This document shows, piece after piece, positions 59,005-64,000 of a stretch of 64,000 nt of DNA; positions within the stretch are counted from its first letter, which is position 1, and each line of letters starts with the position of its first letter. Source of the DNA: Aspergillus flavus (lineage: Eukaryota; Ascomycota; Eurotiomycetes; Eurotiales; Aspergillaceae); assembly GCF_009017415.1 (NCBI RefSeq), contig NC_092410.1, positions 806,001 through 870,000 on the forward strand. Direction: 5' to 3'. Both the position numbers and the translations under genes were made by a program. The notes beneath the pieces were generated by a model that saw only the letters and a list, made by a program, of their open reading frames with translations, was not told where the DNA came from and did no database searches.

Positions 59005-59923
59005 GATTGCGCCCTACCAATAAAGAGTCACTTTTCCCCTCCTTTGCACCTCACGGCGTTTCGCGCAGGATGTGGGGGGGCGGCTCGAAGGAATCAACTA
59101 GATTTCCCAGGGGAAGGGTGGGCAATAATTGGTGCGAAGAGTGGATTTAGGGGGTTGTTTGAAGACGGAGGTTAGTTGATTAAGGATAATCTAGAAAGTA
59201 GTAAGAACCAAACATCGTCCCTCATGCCGGATTGTCACTGACATTGAAGAAGCATGACAGGGATATTTTTGGACGGAGGGGGCCAATGGGGGCCATAATG
59301 TGATCTCGCTTTTCGTATTGCATTCAAGATCTTATTCTGTTTCTCTTCTATTCATACTTTAATTCTTCAAGGTTGTTTCACACCCCGCTCGTTGGGTTTT
59401 GCCTTGGTTGCCCGGTCCGTGCCTGGTGATTTATATTATTTACCACTAGGCTTGGCTCCTGCAGATGTCTTTCGCAAGCTGTCTCCTGATCCTTGAAGTA
59501 TCAGTCGCTTTTACAAGATTCTATCCTCTAGGTAAGCATATACACCTACAACTTTTAAATCTCAAGATATACGATGCCTCGATCACTATCAAATAATCCT
59601 GATCGCTTCCATATGTGAACTATATCCCGCATCCGTTCAAGACCAGCTCTACACATCTTACCAATTCATCCATATATATTACCTGTGTACTTTCGCTTAC
59701 TTGAGGAATAGGCGGTTGAGAGATCTACCTATTTAACACGAATCACTGAAAGAGAAGCGGACTCTCCCTACCCTGCAGGGACTGTACGCCACGGAAGGCA
59801 TCCTTTCACTACATGGTACTCAGGAATTTGGCATGAGTTCTTGCACCTATCTCCTATCCTCATCTTAAGGAGGTGTACCACTCTTCTAAAGTCACGCAAT
59901 TTTGCCTTTAACCACAATTCAGC
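59005..59923. promoter_or_regulatory. Bidirectional promoter region, possible 5' leader intron
   Basis: About 920 bases between divergent genes. CTCTAGGTAAGCATAT near 59527-59541 looks like a donor, and CCCTGCAGGGAC near 59774 could be an acceptor, so the eIF4E-like gene may have an intron in its leader. This is a guess from motifs. Confidence 0.4.
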
Positions 59924-60709
59924 ATGGCCCTTCCAAGAGTCCATGTCAATGACAAAAGCCCCCTGTCCGAGAACAGCAACCCAAAAGACAGCGACATCAA
60001 CAAGCGACCATCGGCACAAATAATTGCCCCAACAAGAAAGTCACTGCATCAGAACATCTTCGGGAAGCTCCGTCCTCTGCCTTTCCAGTATCACTGGACA
60101 GTCTGGTATGACAAGCACTCCGACTCCACCGACTACGATAATAGACTGTACGTCCTTCACGAAGACGTCGCCGACATTGCGACCTTCTACCGAGTCTACA
60201 ACAACTACCCATGGGACAAGATCCGGCTCAGAGATACGGTGCATATCTTCCGCAAGGGGGTTCGTCCCGTCTGGGAAGACCAGGAAAACCTGAAGGGAGG
60301 ATGTTGGAGATTCCGCGTGCCGAAGAGTAAAGCCCAGGAGTTCTTTCATGAGATTGCTATTCTCTGCATGGCAAATGAGTTTCAGGCTGTCCTTGAGCAG
60401 GGTTCGTTTCTTTCCTACTTTTCCGGGGCTCCCGAGATATTATTTTAATAGCTAACTTGCCTATATATAGAACATGACCATGTGCTCGGAGTTTCAACCT
60501 CAGTCCGGTTCAACACTCATCTGATCTCGGTTTGGAACAAGCTGGGCTCCAACGAACGTTCCATCAAAGCATTGGAAAGAACTATCCTCGACCGATTGTC
60601 GCCGGAACTACGACCCACTGGGACGGGGTCCAATGCGTATTTCTATAAACGTCACGATGAGAACGAAGGATATCAAGAAGCGGTTGAGCGAACAGCCTTG
60701 AAGGATTGA
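59924..60709 (+). CDS. eIF4E-like cap-binding translation factor
   Basis: Two exons (59924-60401 and 60471-60709) give 238 residues. The eIF4E fold shows PLPFQYHWTVWYDKHSD (the first cap-region tryptophan stretch), ATFYRVYNNYPWDKIRLRD, FRKGVRPVWEDQENLKGGCW (the E-N-x-x-G-G-x-W box whose W and E hold the m7G cap) and, in exon 2, VRFNTHLISVWNK. The spacing and the N-terminal tail are closer to the divergent class (4EHP-type, eIF4E2) than to the main yeast-like factor. The donor GTTCGT is less common but gives a clean phase. It could act as a second cap-binding protein, as in other Aspergilli. Exact class is inferred. Confidence 0.87.
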
Positions 60710-61018
60710 GGGATTCCTTTGTTGAATATGCTGTGTTGTACTAGAATAGTTGATACTCTTGCTCACTCCTGTCTGGTTCAAGCGCAATTTGGGACATCTT
60801 TACTCAAGCGCTGCTGGCATAGCGCTGCTTAAGATTGGCCCAACTCCTGAACCGCAAAACTTCCTTTTAGAGCGTCTATATTATCTTGATGTTGCCCATA
60901 ACAGGTTCATTACATGATTATCATTATTGCCTTCCGTTCTTCTGTTATGATACATGTTTCGTTTTGAAGTCTAGAAGTAGTGTACACGGTTTGTTTATAT
61001 TATTAACATGCTGCAGAC
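60710..61018. other. Convergent 3' region
   Basis: About 310 bases between converging genes; no coding signal. Confidence 0.55.
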
Positions 61019-63277
61019 CTACCGACTTCGGCTCCTCCTAGTAGGACTTTTCCTTCGTGTTCTCTGATCATTAGGTTCACGACTTCGATCCGCATCTTTC
61101 TCACGTTCACGGTCTCGCTCTCCGCCGGGTATATATCTATCAATCTCAACAAAGCGCGGTCGGTCGTCACGCTCCGCTCTTTCTGGGGATCGGACACGCC
61201 GACGAGGGGAACGACTTCGATTGCTAGTTGGGGGTACATAACGGTCGATATCAAGGACACTCGGGGATCGCCGGCGTGAGCGAGACCCTCTCCGCGAGGA
61301 GGCGGACACACGGGAGCCAGATTTATCTCGCTCACGTTTACTATCACTTTCTTTATCCCGCTCTCGACCACGATCACGATCACGGTCACGGTCATGCTCG
61401 CGCTCCCGATGCCTCTGACGAGAGCGAGAGCGCGATCGGTATCTAGCGCGCGAGCGGGACCGAGAATAACGCCGTCGACGATAGTCATCGCGGTCACCAT
61501 CGCGAGCGCGATCTCGCTCTCTGTCTCGCTCCCTCTCCCTGTCTCTCTCCCGGTCCCTTTCCCTGTCCCTGTCCCTGTCCTGATCTCGGTCCCTATCTCT
61601 TCTCTCCCTATCCCGGTCGCGACTGCGGTTCCGGCGATATTCAGGATCTCGCTCTCTGTCACGCTCAGTGCTTCTCTCCCGGTATCGAGGCCTAGAACGA
61701 GTTCGGTCCAGATTGCGGTCCCGATCCCGATCCCGGTCCTGTCCACGGGTGGTAGATCTACTCCTACTCCGACGATTAGGCCGGTAACTTCGATCACCAT
61801 ACCGGTCTTCCCGGAAATCACGAATAGCTAGTCTATCATCAGAAGCGCGGTCTCGCGGCCGCGCGGACATGTCTCGTGAGCTCCGGCGGTCCTCGTCAAA
61901 TCGAGACGTAAACCGTCTCCTTGAACGACTACGACTGTCATCCCGTCTCCGAGTGCGATTGCGCTCATCTGCAGTCGAACCACGGCGCCGACTCTGATCA
62001 GTTTCTACCGCTGGGCTTCCGGACTTGGTTGGCGTATTAGAGAATTTTGATTCTGCGATACCTTTCGGCTTGGTCGGTGGCGGTTTAAGGCCATTTTCAA
62101 TTGCTTCTGCCTCCTCGAAGTCAAATTCGGGTTTTTGTCGAGCTTTAGCCGCAAGTTCTTCACCCTCTTTTAGGAGAAGCTGCAAAGCCGCTTCCTCTAA
62201 TGACTTCTCATCCACAGGAGGCGGAGGCGGGGGCGGGGGTGCTGGCGTGGGCTCCTTTGGTGTTGCAGACGTATCCCGCCGTGAATCTCGTAAACGGGGA
62301 GATAACCCACGATCAGAACGATGGCCTAGCGAGCGGTCACGACGATAGCGGGAGCGGTCCCTATCCCGATCTCGTTCGGAGTCTCTATCTCTCGTGCGAC
62401 TGCGGTCACGCCAATCACGATATTTTTCACGTTCCTCCCGTCGTCGTCGTTCATATCGTTCCTGCCGCTCCTTTTCTCTTTGCTCATCCTGTGCTCGCTG
62501 TTCTGCGCGACGCTGTTCCTCACGCTCCCTTCTTCTTGCCCTTTCTTCCTCCTCCTTTTGTCGATCTAGCTCACGTTGCTTGCGCTTCTCTTCCGCCTTT
62601 CGTCGCGCTTCCTCTTCTTCGGCTTCTTTCTGTTTGCGCAAAGTCTCTTGCCACACCTTCTCGCGTTCCTCCCGCTTAGCTTTAACATGTGCGGCATAGT
62701 CCTCGTCCGTCTTATTTCCAGCCTGCTCTTCGCGAGCGGCAGCTTCCTCGCCGATCTGCTCGCGGCGAATCTCTCGGATAGACTCTAGGATAGCTGGAAG
62801 ATGTTTCGAAGCCAGCGCATCGAGCGATGCCTCGACGGTCTTATAGATGTCGCTACGATCCACAGCTCCTTCAATCAACGTCGCAGCTTTTCCGCGTTCA
62901 CGGGAAAGTAATTCCGGTTCGCGAGTGATCTCAGATTCCGCTAATTCGACTAATAGATTGGTAAACTCTACCTTCCCTTCCTACATTTGAGCGCATTAGC
63001 AAGGGAACAATCTTGTACGACTGAGAACCAGAATGTAGAATGAATTAACTACTAAACATACTCCTTCATCAAATTCCGTCCATAATTTCTTTCGCGTAGT
63101 GTCGAAGCCACCCCTTTTCTTGAATGCGTGTAGGAGGTCCTCAATAGTCCTATGCTGCGTGGGGGACAACGGTAACTCTTCGGTTTTGAACTTCTTCCGT
63201 TGCAAACTTTCAATATCCACCGACGGCCGTTTAACGTCAGTAGGTTGAACATCCGGCATCTCCTCTGGACCAGCCAT
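61019..63277 (-). CDS. COMPASS component SHG1 (BOD1-like) with long RS/RD/RE-rich tail
   Basis: Two exons (63277-63062 and 62980-61019) give 725 residues. The N-terminal domain of about 140 residues fits COMPASS-Shg1/BOD1 (PF05205): RTIEDLLHAFKKRGGFDTTR, FTNLLVELAESEITREPELL and SDIYKTVEASLDALA. It would be part of the Set1 H3K4 methyltransferase complex. The rest is low complexity: a charged helical EEE/KRK region, a proline run (PTPAPPPPPPPPVD), and a long tail of arginine alternating with D, E and S. Such tails occur in splicing-linked proteins. The tail repeats also open a long second frame (61003-61821) on the same strand, which is not a gene. Confidence 0.85.
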
Positions 63278-63681
63278 GCCGAGAAGCCAGAAAGAAAATA
63301 TAATTAAAAAATTCAGCTAACCCCACTTCAAGGGATTTCTGACGTTCCTCCAAGGCTGGCCAAAAAGGAAGCGCAGATCTATGTCGCGCGGCCCGCATCC
63401 TAGAATCGCGAGTTGTTGGCCTGGGGTCCTGTGATCGGAGGAACAGTTCTTCCGTGACGAGATTGGGAACTGCAGCCCCGTGATTCGACGGAGTGGGAGA
63501 ACATGAGAATCAACCTCATCTCCGCCCGCAACAAGCTCACCAAATCGCCGGTTCGGAGCTCAGATTACGCAGTGACCGCTTGATCCTCGATTGAAGCGGA
63601 CCCGGTCCCAATCCCTTATTTATCGACCCTTATTCCGACGTTCTCCTTTCCCGTTCCGCGCACTCCGCACCCTCCATCATC
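63278..63681. promoter_or_regulatory. Bidirectional promoter region, SHG1 and complex I subunit
   Basis: About 400 bases between divergent genes. GC-richer than elsewhere, with a CT-rich leader before 63682. No coding signal. Confidence 0.55.
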
Positions 63682-64000
63682 ATGGTCCACAAAGTCCTCT
63701 TCTGGGGCGGCTTCGGTATGTACTGCATATTTACCCCATGATAAACCCCCATTGGGACATGTCACCGTCCCGAATTGGGCTGTCGGACCTTCCACTAACA
63801 GTACATCCAGGCATCGCCGTCCGTCTCTGGCAGCTCGGTATCGAAATGCGTCCCATTCTCGCCAAGGAATCTCTCTGGGTGTACCCTCTCTTTGCCGGTG
63901 TCGGTAGCAGCTTCGGATACTGGCTCCAGGGCGTTGAGGACAGACAGCTCAAGATCCTTGCGCAGCGCCGCGAGGCTATCATCGAAAAGCGTCGGAGACG
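63682..64000 (+). CDS. Probable small mitochondrial membrane subunit (complex I 14 kDa-type), 5' part
   Basis: Exon 1 (63682-63715) encodes MVHKVLFWGGFG; after a 95-base intron (GTATGT...CATCCAG) exon 2 begins at 63811 and stays open to the window edge. The visible product has about 74 residues, with IAVRLWQLGIEMRPILAKES, VYPLFAGVGSSFGYWLQGVE and then a basic helix (QRREAIIEKRRRR). One membrane span followed by a charged helix is the look of a small inner-membrane complex subunit, and I recall close fungal homologues labelled NADH-ubiquinone oxidoreductase 14 kDa subunit. The exact subunit is not certain. Confidence 0.7.

Noticed and set aside
61003..61821. Long second open frame under the SHG1 tail
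   Set aside because: It follows from the RD/RE/RS hexamer repeats; residues are a simple shift product (G/T/E/I repeats) with no motif.

Overview
This window is nuclear DNA of a filamentous ascomycete, most likely an Aspergillus or close Eurotiales relative. The evidence is compact genes broken by short introns of about 45-120 bases with GTATGT/GTAAGT donors, CTAAC/CTGAC branch sites and YAG acceptors, and a gene set typical of these moulds: SEY1, mitochondrial EF-Tu, GDA1, SHG1, Zn2Cys6 regulators, a CFEM-like protein and a 2EXR protein. I see no rRNA, no convincing tRNA and no CRISPR array. Species is inferred only from gene content and style.

The left three quarters (1 to about 48 kb) is accessory. 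In order it holds the start of a POT/PTR2 peptide transporter, a LURP-one/Tubby-C2-like protein, a GT31-like glycosyltransferase with a C-terminal PAN/apple-like domain, an NmrA-like reductase, a gene-poor stretch with two diverged inverted copies of one sequence, a BTB/POZ protein, an AT-rich block, a secreted sulfatase, a JMJD7-like JmjC hydroxylase, a full-length ABCC transporter, a 2EXR protein, a small unknown gene with a degraded tandem copy, and two further unknown proteins (one with a possible permuted-papain NC motif).

From 29 to 42 kb there is a likely metabolic module: an ACS-type MFS transporter, a sorbose/L-xylulose-reductase-like SDR, two paralogous Zn2Cys6 regulators of the ARCA/acr-2 type, and a dihydroxyacetone-synthase-type transketolase. 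The SDR and the first regulator are divergently transcribed, with a CGG-N6-CCG site next to the SDR TATA box. An EthD-domain protein, a small secreted CFEM-like protein, a thioesterase and a cyclase follow.

The right quarter (48-64 kb) is a dense housekeeping block: SEY1 (ER fusion GTPase), mitochondrial EF-Tu, mitochondrial IF-3, Golgi GDPase, a NOPCHAP1-like protein, an eIF4E-like factor, the COMPASS subunit SHG1 with a long RD/RE/RS tail, and the start of a probable complex I accessory subunit. Mitochondrial EF-Tu and IF-3 are neighbours on the same strand.

The signals most worth following are the putative pentose/formaldehyde module with twin regulators, the over-represented 9-mer TACGGAGTA, the tandem gene/pseudogene pair near 25 kb, the inverted diverged repeat near 10 kb, and the 9-bp periodic repeat tract near 38.7 kb. 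Gene models were spliced by eye, so small shifts at exon ends are possible.
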